53,478 bases of DNA from an uncultured Lachnospiraceae bacterium (GTDB lineage: Bacteria > Bacillota > Clostridia > Lachnospirales > Lachnospiraceae). Shown piece after piece: positions 24,202-32,832 of this stretch. The notes beneath the pieces were generated by a model. The model was not told the DNA's origin. It saw only the letters and a list, made by a program, of their open reading frames with translations, and made no database searches. Every line of letters starts with the position of its first letter. The stretch's first letter is position 1. A program made the translations under genes and the position numbers. Location of the stretch: NCBI GenBank assembly GCA_944381475.1, contig CALWLH010000014.1, forward strand, positions 1-53,478. The letters are read 5' to 3'.

Positions 24202-24240
24202 ATCCTGGGAAAACTACTGTTTTCTCAGGATCATTTTTTT
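24202..24240 (+). terminator. Terminator downstream of the YigZ gene
   Basis: ATCCTGGGAAAAC (24202-24214) pairs with GTTTTCTCAGGAT (24219-24231, one G-T pair) around TACT, then seven T residues (24234-24240). The 120 bp between the gene and this terminator hold a repeated GTGAGCAGG and nothing else I can name. Confidence 0.88.
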
Positions 24241-24334
24241 GGACGCTTTAGATATTTTCCTGACAGCTGTACGGATGAGGCATAAAATTTGTAAAAAATG
24301 CACAACATAGAATAATTATTTTTGAGAACTAATT

Positions 24335-24412
24335 TGACCGAAAATGATTGACTATGAAATGAAGATGTGTTATAAGTAATCATAATAAATCAAAAACAAT
24401 CATTAACGGTCA
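24335..24412. promoter_or_regulatory. fruK promoter with 10-bp-phased operator array
   Basis: The promoter is TTGACT (24348-24353), 17 bp, TATAAG (24371-24376). Downstream, ATCA, ATCA, ATCA and GTCA start at 24379, 24389, 24399 and 24409, exactly one helical turn apart. Upstream, the reverse-complement unit appears as TGAC, TGAT and TGAA at 24335, 24345 and 24355, also 10 bp apart. Phased half-sites overlapping a promoter are typical of DeoR-family (FruR-like) repressors. The assignment to a particular regulator is inference. Confidence 0.65.
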
Positions 24413-24446
24413 ATTATATAAAGAACTTATTTTTGAAGGAGGGGCT

Positions 24447-25373
24447 ATGATTTACACCATTACATTTAACCCGGCGCTGGATTATATCGTGACAGTGGAG
24501 GATTTTCAAATAGGCAGGGTAAACCGCACTGCGGCGGAGTATATGTACCCCGGCGGCAAGGGTATCAACGTGTCCATCGTGCTGCGGCATCTGGGAATGG
24601 AGAGCAGAGCCCTGGGATTTGTGGCGGGCTTTACAGGCGCAGAGATAGAAAGGCGCCTGGGGGAGCAGGGCTGTGCGACGGATTTCATTCACATTCCGGA
24701 GGGCATGAGCCGTATCAATATGAAGCTGCGCTCGGAAAAGGAAACAGAGATTAACGGTATGGGACCCAAGCTTACGCCGGAGCTGATCCGGGAGCTTCTT
24801 AAAAAGCTGGAAGACCTCCAGGCGGGGGATGTGCTGGTGCTTGCCGGAAGCATTCCAGCCACCGTTTCTGACAGCATTTATCAGGAGATTATGGAGATGC
24901 TGGCGGGAAGGGACGTGATGATCGTGGTGGACGCCACAAGGGAGCTCCTGGCAAATGTCCTGCCCCTCCATCCCTTTCTGGTAAAGCCCAATAACCATGA
25001 GCTGGCGGAGCTTCTGGGTGTGGAGATGAAGGGCAGGGAGGATATAATCCGGGGGGCCGAAAGGCTTCAGGAAATGGGGGGCAGGAATATCCTGGTGTCC
25101 ATGGCCGGGGACGGCGCAGTGCTCCTGACAGAGACCGGAGAGGTTTATACCAGCGAAGCCCACAGGGGAAGGGTTGTAAATTCCGTGGGGGCAGGCGATT
25201 CCATGGTGGCAGGCTTTATTAACGGTTATCTGCGTTCCGGCAGCTATAAAACAGCCTTTGAATTTGGACTCTGTGCGGGAAGCGCCAGTGCGTTTTCTGA
25301 AGGATTGGCCGAAAAGGAACAGGTGGAAGCATTGCTGATGCTTCAGGAAGGCATGACTAAGCAGGTAAGGTAA
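24447..25373 (+). CDS. fruK: 1-phosphofructokinase
   Basis: A 308-residue PfkB-family kinase that turns fructose 1-phosphate from the PTS into fructose 1,6-bisphosphate. It begins MIYTITFNPALDYIV, as FruK and tagatose-6-phosphate kinases do. The substrate loop GGKGINVSIVLRHLG is at residues 37-50. The C-terminal signature NSVGAGDSMVAGFING carries the catalytic Asp251. Pairing with fruA 90 bp downstream settles the fructose 1-phosphate role over tagatose. GAAGGAGGGG lies before the ATG. Regulated by the phased operator upstream; fructose 1-phosphate is the usual inducer in such systems. Confidence 0.94.
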   Translation: MIYTITFNPALDYIVTVEDFQIGRVNRTAAEYMYPGGKGINVSIVLRHLGMESRALGFVAGFTGAEIERRLGEQGCATDFIHIPEGMSRINMKLRSEKETEINGMGPKLTPELIRELLKKLEDLQAGDVLVLAGSIPATVSDSIYQEIMEMLAGRDVMIVVDATRELLANVLPLHPFLVKPNNHELAELLGVEMKGREDIIRGAERLQEMGGRNILVSMAGDGAVLLTETGEVYTSEAHRGRVVNSVGAGDSMVAGFINGYLRSGSYKTAFEFGLCAGSASAFSEGLAEKEQVEALLMLQEGMTKQVR

Positions 25374-25462
25374 GCTGCTCCTTTCCTGGGGCAGGGCAAA
25401 CGCCAAAGCACAGGGATAGGAGTTCTCATAGAGCGAATAAACGAAGAAGGGAGACAAAAGCT

Positions 25463-27361
25463 ATGAAGATTACAGATTTGCTGGGGCGCTCCGTCAGCTT
25501 AAATCAGCGTGCGGCTTCAAAGACAGAGGTCATCGAGAAGATGGTTGACCTGATGGTGCAGAAGGGCAACATCACGGACAGGGAAAGCTTTAAGAAGGCG
25601 GTATTTGCAAGAGAGGAGGAGGGCACCACAGGCGTGGGGGACGGTATTGCCATTCCCCACGGAAGATGCGCCGGCGTGTCGGAGCCGGGGCTTGCCGCCA
25701 TGGTTTTGCCGGCAGGTGTGGACTACGAGGCCATGGACGATGAACCGGTACATCTGATCTTTCTCATTGCAGCGCCGGAGAACAAGGGGGACGCCCACCT
25801 GCAGATTTTAAGCAAGCTGTCCCAGATGCTGATGGACGAGGCCTTCACCGCATCCCTGAAGGCGGCCAAGAGCGTGGAGGAATTCCTGGGTCTCATCGAC
25901 GCGGCGGAGGCACAGCGGGATGAGGAGAAGCCGGAGGCGCATGGGGCGGCTTCAAAGGATGCCCCCCTGATCGTGGCAGTCACCGCATGTCCCACCGGTA
26001 TCGCCCACACCTACATGGCCGCAGAGGCTCTGGAGAGGAAGGCCAGGGAGATGGGGTATCAGATCAAAGTGGAGACCCGGGGCAGCGGCGGCGCAAAAAA
26101 TGTGCTGACAAACAGTGAGATCGCTAAGGCGGACGGCGTGATTGTGGCAGCGGACACCAATGTTCCCATGGAGCGGTTCCACGGAAAGCGCGTGGTGGTG
26201 GTGAAGGTCGCGGACGGTATCAGCAAGGCAGGGGAGCTCATAGACAGAGCCCTGTCCGGTGAGGCTCCTGTCTATCAGGGAGGCGGCGCGGCGTCCTCCG
26301 GTGCTGTGGAGGAGAAGGAGGGCGCAGGGCGCCAGCTCTACAAACACCTGATGAACGGCGTGTCCCATATGCTTCCCTTCGTGGTTGGCGGCGGTATTCT
26401 CATCGCCATTGCCTTTCTGATCGACGGCTTTGGCGTGGATATCAACAGCCTGACGGAGGCGGAGCGGGGGAATTTTGGAAGCATTACCCCGGCGGCGGCT
26501 ATGTTTAAGAGCATCGGTGATATTGCGTTTGGCTTTATGCTTCCTATTCTGGCCGGCTTTATCGCCATGAGTATCGCCGACAGACCTGGTCTTGCTGTGG
26601 GCTTTGTGGGCGGCGCCATTGCCGCAAACGGAACCTCAGGCTTTCTGGGAGCTCTGGCCGCAGGCTTTATCGCAGGCTATGCGGTAAGGGGGCTTATGAA
26701 AATTACCGAAAAGCTTCCAAAAGCCCTCGACGGCATCAGACCGGTGCTCATTTATCCCTTGTTTGGCATCCTGATTGCAGGACTGGTCATGACCTATATC
26801 ATTGAGCCGGTGATCGGTGTGTTAAATACGGCCTTGAACAATGGGCTGTCCGGCATGAGCGGCGTCAGCGGAATTCTCCTTGGCATCATCGTGGCCGGCA
26901 TGATGGCCATCGACATGGGCGGCCCCTTCAACAAGGCGTCCTATGCATTTGGCATCGCCTCCATCGCTGCGGGCAATTACAACATCATGGCGGCTGTAAT
27001 GATCGGCGGCATGGTTCCCCCCTGCGCGATTGCGCTTGCGACGCTGCTGTTTAAGAATAAATTTACAGCGGAGGAGAGAAAGAACGGCTCCACAAACTTT
27101 GTCATGGGTCTGGGCTTTATCACGGAGGGCGCTATTCCTTATGCGGCAGCGGATCCCCTGCGGGTTATTCCCGCCTGTATCATCGGCTCCGGCGTGGCAG
27201 GCGCCCTGTCCATGGCGTTTAACTGCACCCTTATGGCGCCCCACGGCGGCATCTTTGTATTCCCGGTGGTGGGCAATGCGGTGATGTATCTGGTGAGCCT
27301 GGTGGTTGGCACAGTGGTGGGAGCAGTGCTTCTGGGGGTTCTAAAGAAGGAGGTTCAATAA
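25463..27361 (+). CDS. fruA: PTS fructose transporter, EIIABC fusion
   Basis: A 632-residue membrane permease that takes up fructose and phosphorylates it at C1. Domain order is A-B-C. EIIA is residues 1 to about 150, with phospho-His66 in GIAIPHGRC. EIIB is about 168-265, with phospho-Cys176 in VTACPTGIAHTYMAAEALE. EIIC is about 290-632, with multiple helices and the conserved GGGILIAIAFLIDGFG, GFIAGY and MGGPFNKASYAFG. A Gly/Ser/Ala/Glu linker joins B to C. The start follows GAAGGGAGA. It is co-transcribed with fruK; HPr and EI are encoded elsewhere. Transcription ends at the hairpin at 27440-27480. Confidence 0.96.
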   Translation: MKITDLLGRSVSLNQRAASKTEVIEKMVDLMVQKGNITDRESFKKAVFAREEEGTTGVGDGIAIPHGRCAGVSEPGLAAMVLPAGVDYEAMDDEPVHLIFLIAAPENKGDAHLQILSKLSQMLMDEAFTASLKAAKSVEEFLGLIDAAEAQRDEEKPEAHGAASKDAPLIVAVTACPTGIAHTYMAAEALERKAREMGYQIKVETRGSGGAKNVLTNSEIAKADGVIVAADTNVPMERFHGKRVVVVKVADGISKAGELIDRALSGEAPVYQGGGAASSGAVEEKEGAGRQLYKHLMNGVSHMLPFVVGGGILIAIAFLIDGFGVDINSLTEAERGNFGSITPAAAMFKSIGDIAFGFMLPILAGFIAMSIADRPGLAVGFVGGAIAANGTSGFLGALAAGFIAGYAVRGLMKITEKLPKALDGIRPVLIYPLFGILIAGLVMTYIIEPVIGVLNTALNNGLSGMSGVSGILLGIIVAGMMAIDMGGPFNKASYAFGIASIAAGNYNIMAAVMIGGMVPPCAIALATLLFKNKFTAEERKNGSTNFVMGLGFITEGAIPYAAADPLRVIPACIIGSGVAGALSMAFNCTLMAPHGGIFVFPVVGNAVMYLVSLVVGTVVGAVLLGVLKKEVQ

Positions 27362-27422
27362 GCGCATGAAGGATGGCGCTTAGAAAAATTCTATAAACAT
27401 TATAAACATTGTTTTTAACAGC

Positions 27423-27452
27423 TTGTTTTAATTGAAAGGAATGTGGTATAAT
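27423..27452 (+). promoter_or_regulatory. Promoter of the ClpX paralogue, nested in the fruA terminator
   Basis: TTGTTT (27423-27428) and a consensus TATAAT (27447-27452) are 18 bp apart. The -10 box is part of the 5' arm of the terminator stem at 27440-27451. The new transcript starts near 27459, after that arm, so it cannot form the terminator. Confidence 0.65.
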
Positions 27453-27480
27453 GCCCAATGGGTTGTTATACCACATTTTT
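27440..27480 (+). terminator. Terminator of the fruK-fruA operon
   Basis: AATGTGGTATAA (27440-27451) and TTATACCACATT (27466-27477) form a perfect 12-bp stem. A small CCC/GGG stem can form in the loop, and the T-run begins at 27476. Upstream, TATAAACAT is tandemly duplicated at 27392-27409. Confidence 0.85.
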
Positions 27481-27497
27481 CTATTCGGGAGTATACT

Positions 27498-29039
27498 ATG
27501 AGAAAACAGATACAGGAAACAAGTCCCGAGAGGGACATGATATTAGATTTGGATGAAAAGCATACCATGGCGGAGGAGACAGACGAGAAGGAGTCTGCCG
27601 GAGCGGAGCTTTTGGCGGCGGAGCCTGATAACGGGGGTAAGTCTGAAAAGGAGGATTCCGATACAGGTGAAAAATTCTGCTATGTCTGCCGCAGGCCCCA
27701 GAGCCGCGTGGGCAAGCTCTTAGAGCTTCCCGGGGGAATGAACATTTGCCCGGAGTGTATGCAGAGGACCCTTGATATGGTGAGCAAGGGCAGCATGGGA
27801 AATATGCAGCTGCCCCCCAACATGATTATTTCCAGCAGCGGCAGTATTGACGACATGTTAAAGGAGCTGGAAAAGCTGAGTCCCATGATGAACGGGGGCC
27901 GTACCATGAAGATCAATCCGGCAAAAAAGCCGGAGGATCATAAGAAGAAGGAGGGGAAGGCTGAAAAGCCCCAGCTGACCTTAAAAACCCTGCCCGCGCC
28001 CCATCAGATCAAGGCAAGGCTTGACGAGTATGTGATCGGCCAGGAGAAGGCAAAAAAATCCATTGCCGTGGCAGTGTACAATCATTATAAGCGCGTGCTG
28101 GCGGCGGATACCCTGGATGTGGAGATTCAGAAATCCAATATGCTGATGATCGGCCCCACGGGCTGCGGCAAAACCTATATTGTACAGACCCTGGCAAAGA
28201 TGCTGGATGTGCCCCTGGCCATTGCGGACGCCACCTCCCTGACGGAGGCGGGCTATATCGGCGACGATATCGAATCCGTACTCAGCAAGCTCCTGGCAGC
28301 GGCGGGGGATGATGTGGAAAAGGCCCAGAAGGGTATTGTGTTTATCGATGAGATCGACAAGCTGGCAAAGAAGCGCAACACCAACAGCCGGGATGTGAGC
28401 GGAGAGTCGGTGCAGCAGGGGCTGTTAAAGCTTTTGGAGGGCAGCGTGGTGGAGGTCCCTGTGGGGGCCACCAGCAAGAATGCCATGGTGCCTTTGGTGG
28501 AGATGGATACCAGAAACATCCTCTTTATCTGCGGCGGCGCCTTCCCGGATCTGCCGGATGTGATCAAGGAACGTCTCAGAAAGACCTCCTCCATGGGCTT
28601 TGGCGCGCAGTTAAAGGACGAGTTTGAAAACGATGCGGATATCTTAAGCAAGGTGACCACAGAGGATCTGCGGGCCTTTGGCATGATTCCGGAGTTTTTG
28701 GGGCGTCTGCCCATCGTCTTTACCCTTTCCGGCATGACCGAGGAGATGCTGGTGCGGATTTTGACGGAGCCAAAGAACGCCATTATCAAGCAGTACCAGG
28801 CTCTTCTGTCTCTGGACGAGGTGAAGCTGGAGTTTACAGATGAGGCGCTGGAGCTTATTGCCCGCCAGGCCATGAAGAAGGATACCGGAGCCAGAGCCCT
28901 GCGGGCGATTATCGAGGAGTATATGCTGGATATCATGTATGAGATACCAAAGGACCCCAATATCGGCTCTGTCACCATCACGAAGGAATATCTGGAGCAT
29001 AAGGGCGGACCCCTGATTCAGGTTCGGGGAAATTTTTAG
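27498..29039 (+). CDS. ClpX-like AAA+ unfoldase with N-terminal extension
   Basis: A 513-residue ClpX homologue, about 90 residues longer than typical ClpX. Residues 1-58 are an acidic extension (Glu/Asp/Lys-rich). The zinc-binding domain has CYVC (61-64) and CPEC (84-87). A variable linker runs to about 165. The AAA+ core has Walker A GPTGCGKT (219-226), pore loop GYIG (252-255), Walker B VFIDEID (281-287), and an arginine-finger region. The ClpP-docking loop reads MGF (366-368) where ClpX normally has IGF. It may feed a ClpP or act alone as a remodeller. It stands away from clpP and tig, so a second paralogue is likely. The promoter is nested in the preceding terminator; the ribosome site is weak (GGGAG). 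Confidence 0.88.
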   Translation: MRKQIQETSPERDMILDLDEKHTMAEETDEKESAGAELLAAEPDNGGKSEKEDSDTGEKFCYVCRRPQSRVGKLLELPGGMNICPECMQRTLDMVSKGSMGNMQLPPNMIISSSGSIDDMLKELEKLSPMMNGGRTMKINPAKKPEDHKKKEGKAEKPQLTLKTLPAPHQIKARLDEYVIGQEKAKKSIAVAVYNHYKRVLAADTLDVEIQKSNMLMIGPTGCGKTYIVQTLAKMLDVPLAIADATSLTEAGYIGDDIESVLSKLLAAAGDDVEKAQKGIVFIDEIDKLAKKRNTNSRDVSGESVQQGLLKLLEGSVVEVPVGATSKNAMVPLVEMDTRNILFICGGAFPDLPDVIKERLRKTSSMGFGAQLKDEFENDADILSKVTTEDLRAFGMIPEFLGRLPIVFTLSGMTEEMLVRILTEPKNAIIKQYQALLSLDEVKLEFTDEALELIARQAMKKDTGARALRAIIEEYMLDIMYEIPKDPNIGSVTITKEYLEHKGGPLIQVRGNF

Positions 29040-29119
29040 CCAGGCAGCATCGGGGGAGCAGGAAGCGTGAAGCTGTGGTGTATGCTCTTTTCGGGCTTTC
29101 AAATATTTTTTGATTATTT

Positions 29120-29165
29120 GCGGAAATATGACGGTAAAACCGAACATATTTCCGCTCTTTTTTTC
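29120..29165 (+). terminator. Terminator of the ClpX-like gene
   Basis: GCGGAAATATG (29120-29130) pairs perfectly with CATATTTCCGC (29145-29155), with CGGT/ACCG inside, then a long T-run. Confidence 0.92.
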
Positions 29166-29281
29166 TACTCGATTGAAAATCCCGGCCTCTTTAGGCATGA
29201 TTTTTCCGTCGCAGGGTTTGGGGGAAACTTTTCGCGCTTTCAGGATACATTAGATATAGAAGCATTTGTTTTGGAGGATGT

Positions 29282-31027
29282 ATGCCCCAGAATTGCCGAG
29301 AAAAAATCATGTCCCAGGATTACCGGGACTATATTGTGGAATGGTTTATCGCCCCCATGGATGCGGAGTGCGAGCAGTACATCAATAACCGGTTCCGGGT
29401 GGAATATATGAGGGGAAACGGGGATATTTTAGGGGATGTGCAGGTCTTTGGCTACAGAACCATTCCGAAGCTTTACGGGTTTATGGATACGGGAAACATG
29501 GAGGCCGCCGGTATTCTCCCTTTACAGCGTCAGCCCTATCTGGGGCTTTTGGGCCAGGGGGTGCTGGTGGGAATTGTAGATACGGGCATCGAGTACCAGA
29601 ATCCCCTCTTTCTGGACGAGGGAGGAAGATGCAGGATTGCGTCTATATGGGACCAGACGCTGGAGTCGGGGAAACCGCCGGAGGAATTTGACTTTGGCAG
29701 GGAATTTAGCCGGGAGGAGCTTCAGCGGGCGCTGGTTCAAGGAGAAACCCTTCCCACCTATGACGGGCTGGGGAGCCCGGAGGGGGATCCGGATGAAGTG
29801 AGCCTCTATGAAAAAACGGCGGGGCATGGTACCTTTCTTGCCGGCATCGCAGCGGGAAAAAGCATGGGGGAGGAATTTACCGGGGCGGCGCCGGCTGCGG
29901 AGCTGGTGGTGGTAAAGCTGAAAAACGCAAAGCAGTACCTTCGGGACTACTATCAGGTGGACGCTTCCCTCCCGGCGGTGCAGGAGAACGACATTATGCT
30001 GGGGGTGCGCTATCTCATTGCCCGGGCCAGAACCTTTGAAAGACCCATGGTGATCCTCCTTGGCATGGGAACAAACCTGGGAGATCACAACGGCGGCTCC
30101 GCGCTGGAAAATTACCTGGCGGCGGTGGCATCCTCCAATGCCCTGATTATTGTGGCTCCGGCGGGAAACGAGGCCACCGCCGGCCATCATTTTTACGGAA
30201 CGGTGGCCGTGGGAAATCCCTACCGGGATGTGGAGTTTATGGTTTCTCCGGGGGTGCGGGGGCTGCAGATGGAGCTGTGGGGCAATACCCCCAGGGGATA
30301 CGAGGTCAGCGTCCTGACTCCCGGCGGGGAAGCCACCGCTCGTATACCGGCAAGCCTTTCCTCCTCCGGGGAGCTGCGCTTCCGGCTGGTGGGGACGGTG
30401 GTGACAGTGCAGTACCAGCTGTTTTCCCAGAACGGCCTCACCTGGGTGGCAAAGGTGCGCCTTGTGGAGCCTGCGGCGGGAAACTGGCGCCTTCGGGTAT
30501 ACAAAAATACCGATGACAGTGACGGCTTTCACATATGGCTTCCCATCACGGGATTTTTGACCGGAGAGGTGGTGTTCCTGCAGCCGGACCCTTACGTCAC
30601 TGTCACGGAGCCAGGGAACCAGAGCCGGATCATCACCGTAGCTGCCTACCGCTATCAGAACGGCAGCCTTTATGCCCCTTCCGGCAGGGGCTACAGCAGG
30701 AACGGGGGCGTGAAGCCGGATATCACTGCCCCCGGGGTGGATATCACGGGGCCTTCCGTATTTTTGGGCCGGTTTCCTCTGCCGCCGGTGACGGAGGTGG
30801 CCTATACCAGGCGCAGCGGTACCTCTGTGGCGGCGGCTCATGTGGCGGGAGCCTGCGCCCAGCTTCTGGAGTGGGCGGTGATAAAAGGGAATCTTCTGGT
30901 GATGAATACCCAGATTGCGGCGGGATTTCTCTTTACCGGAGCCGGGCGCCAGGAAGGCATTACCTACCCGAATCCGGACTGGGGCTATGGAACCTTGGAT
31001 ATTTACCGCTCCATACTGGAGGCATAG
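29282..31027 (+). CDS. S8 family (subtilisin-like) serine protease, Csp type
   Basis: A 581-residue subtilase with an intact triad: Asp100 in GIVDTGIEY, His182 in AGHGTFLAGIAAG, and Ser515 in RRSGTSVAAAHVAGA. The oxyanion Asn is in VVAPAGNEATAGHH. There is no signal peptide. A jelly-roll-like insert of about 130 residues lies between the oxyanion Asn and the Ser region, as in clostridial CspB germination proteases and their vegetative relatives. Csp proteins cleave pro-SleC at germination. Whether this one does is unknown, but the host is a spore former. The start is uncertain: TTGGAGG lies only 4 bp before this ATG, and the next methionine (29309, MSQDYRDYIVEW) lacks a site. Confidence 0.88.
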   Translation: MPQNCREKIMSQDYRDYIVEWFIAPMDAECEQYINNRFRVEYMRGNGDILGDVQVFGYRTIPKLYGFMDTGNMEAAGILPLQRQPYLGLLGQGVLVGIVDTGIEYQNPLFLDEGGRCRIASIWDQTLESGKPPEEFDFGREFSREELQRALVQGETLPTYDGLGSPEGDPDEVSLYEKTAGHGTFLAGIAAGKSMGEEFTGAAPAAELVVVKLKNAKQYLRDYYQVDASLPAVQENDIMLGVRYLIARARTFERPMVILLGMGTNLGDHNGGSALENYLAAVASSNALIIVAPAGNEATAGHHFYGTVAVGNPYRDVEFMVSPGVRGLQMELWGNTPRGYEVSVLTPGGEATARIPASLSSSGELRFRLVGTVVTVQYQLFSQNGLTWVAKVRLVEPAAGNWRLRVYKNTDDSDGFHIWLPITGFLTGEVVFLQPDPYVTVTEPGNQSRIITVAAYRYQNGSLYAPSGRGYSRNGGVKPDITAPGVDITGPSVFLGRFPLPPVTEVAYTRRSGTSVAAAHVAGACAQLLEWAVIKGNLLVMNTQIAAGFLFTGAGRQEGITYPNPDWGYGTLDIYRSILEA

Positions 31028-31052
31028 GGAGGAAAAGTAAGACAAATTTTTC

Positions 31053-31081
31053 TTTACGTAGAGGGTATTTTTTAGTATGAT
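31053..31081 (+). promoter_or_regulatory. Promoter of the FGGY kinase gene
   Basis: TTTACG (31053-31058) and TATGAT (31076-31081) are 17 bp apart. Confidence 0.5.
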
Positions 31082-31171
31082 GGGCATAGAAAAGAACTGC
31101 GAAACCAGAAAAAACAAAAAACCAAAAGGCGCGGCAAAATGCCTGAGGTATATTACAGGGAGGAACATGAT

Positions 31172-32770
31172 ATGGAAGAAAGTATGAGAATCGCCGGGGA
31201 AATCCGTCAGGGTAAAACCTGTCTGGGAATCGAGCTTGGCTCCACCAGGATCAAGGCAGTGCTGGTGGATGAGAGGAATAATCCTATTGCCACTGGAGGG
31301 TATACCTGGGAAAACCGTCTGGAGGAGGGCATTTGGACCTACCATCTGGAGGATGTGTGGGCCGGACTCCAGGGGGCCTATGGGGAGCTGGCGGCGAATG
31401 TGAAGGCTCAGTATGGTCTGGAGCTTCAGAAAATCGGCTGTATCGGCATCAGCGCCATGATGCATGGCTATCTGGTGTTTGACAGCGCAGACCGGCTTCT
31501 TGTGCCTTTCAGAACCTGGAGAAACACCATCACCGGGGAGGCTTCGCAGCTTCTCACAAAGGAGCTGGGCTTTCACATTCCCCAGCGCTGGAGCATCGCC
31601 CATCTGTATCAGGCAGTGCTCCATGGGGAGGAGCATGTAAAACGTATCGGCCATATGACCACCCTGGCGGGCTATGTACACTGGCAGCTGACGGGAAAAA
31701 AGGTGATGGGCGTAGGGGAGGCCTCCGGCATGTTCCCCATTGATATAAAGACGGGGCAGTTTGATGAAGGAATGCTTGCCCGCACCCAGGCGCTTTTAGA
31801 CGAGAAGAAGGCGGGGGTGAAGCTGTCTGAAATCCTTCCCGCTGTGCTTACAGCGGGGGATGACGGGGGGTATCTCACAAGGACGGGGGCAAAGCTTTTA
31901 GATCCCACAGGCGTCCTGCGGCCGGGGGCGCCCTTCTGCCCGCCGGAGGGGGATGCAGGCACCGGTATGACCGCCACCAACGCGGTGGGGGCAGGTACGG
32001 GAAATGTGTCCGCAGGCACCAGCATTTTCGGTATGGTGGTGATGGAAAAACAGCTCTCCCGGGTTTACGATGCCATTGATGTGGTGACCACCCCCGATGG
32101 AGCTCCTGTGGCCATGGTACACTGCAACAACTGCAGCTCTGAGATCAACAGCTGGATCAGCCTGTTCGGGGAGGTGCTGGAGACCTTTGGGGTAAAGCCG
32201 GACCGCGCCCAGATATACACCCTGCTGTTTCGCCAGGCCCTTGCCGGGGAGAAGGATGGAGGCGGGCTGCTGGCCTACAACTATCTTTCCGGGGAACATA
32301 TCACAGGTTTTGCTGAGGGACGTCCCCTGCTGGTGCGTACACCGGATTCAAAGCTGACCCTTTCAAATTTTATGCGGGTTCAGCTGCTGACCTCCATGGG
32401 CGCGCTGAAAAAGGGCATGGATCTATTGCTCAAGCAGGAAAGGGTGGTGGTGAACAACATCACCGGCCATGGGGGACTTTTTAAGACCAAGGATGTGGCC
32501 CAGAGCCTGCTGGCGGCGGCTTTAAATGTTCCGGTGTCTGTCATGGAAACCGCCGGAGAGGGCGGCGCCTGGGGAATGGCTCTATTAGCAGGTTACAGGC
32601 TCCGGGGACGGGGGAAAAGCCTGGCGGAATACCTTCGTACAGAGGTTTTCGGAAGCGTGGAAAAATATACGCTGACTCCTGAAGCGGAGGACGTGGCGGG
32701 CTTTGACGCCTTCTATGATATTTATGAGCGGGGGCTGGCCATCGAGCAGGAGGCTGTGAGGGCTCTGTAG
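31172..32770 (+). CDS. FGGY-family carbohydrate kinase
   Basis: A 532-residue sugar kinase of the FGGY/hexokinase-actin fold. The N-terminal phosphate loop is CLGIELGSTRIKAVLVDE. The substrate-side segment is ISAMMHGYLVFD. The ATP-side GTGNVSAGTSIFGMVV and the C-terminal FGGY signature NITGHGGLFKTKDVAQSLLAAALNVPVSVM follow. Members phosphorylate xylulose, ribulose, fuculose, rhamnulose or glycerol. The specificity cannot be read here, because no isomerase, aldolase or transporter gene adjoins it. I prefer the ATG 8 bp after GGGAGGAA to the ATG at 31139. Its own promoter lies just upstream. Confidence 0.88.
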   Translation: MEESMRIAGEIRQGKTCLGIELGSTRIKAVLVDERNNPIATGGYTWENRLEEGIWTYHLEDVWAGLQGAYGELAANVKAQYGLELQKIGCIGISAMMHGYLVFDSADRLLVPFRTWRNTITGEASQLLTKELGFHIPQRWSIAHLYQAVLHGEEHVKRIGHMTTLAGYVHWQLTGKKVMGVGEASGMFPIDIKTGQFDEGMLARTQALLDEKKAGVKLSEILPAVLTAGDDGGYLTRTGAKLLDPTGVLRPGAPFCPPEGDAGTGMTATNAVGAGTGNVSAGTSIFGMVVMEKQLSRVYDAIDVVTTPDGAPVAMVHCNNCSSEINSWISLFGEVLETFGVKPDRAQIYTLLFRQALAGEKDGGGLLAYNYLSGEHITGFAEGRPLLVRTPDSKLTLSNFMRVQLLTSMGALKKGMDLLLKQERVVVNNITGHGGLFKTKDVAQSLLAAALNVPVSVMETAGEGGAWGMALLAGYRLRGRGKSLAEYLRTEVFGSVEKYTLTPEAEDVAGFDAFYDIYERGLAIEQEAVRAL

Positions 32771-32803
32771 ACCGGTCTTAAGAGAATTGTCAGAAGAAAG
32801 CTG

Positions 32804-32832
32804 TTTTCAAAACCAGGTTGTTATGATATAAT
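32804..32832 (+). promoter_or_regulatory. Promoter upstream of capA-like gene
   Basis: TTTTCA (32804-32809) and TATAAT (32827-32832) are 17 bp apart. The 12-bp string ATGATATAATAA occurs here (32823-32834) and again at 32904-32915, so a second start is possible. Between the copies is GC-rich DNA with GCAAGC/GCTTGC and GGCAA/TTGCC stems. Confidence 0.55.

Noticed and set aside
24414-25457. Antisense frame of about 347 codons across fruK
   Set aside because: fruK on the plus strand is complete and recognisable. The opposite product has no family features.
29522-31681. A very long open frame on the strand opposite the subtilase gene (over 700 codons)
   Set aside because: It is antisense to an intact subtilase with all catalytic motifs. 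Its composition is rich in His, Pro, Arg and Gln, and it has no recognisable domain. High GC in third positions keeps the frame open.
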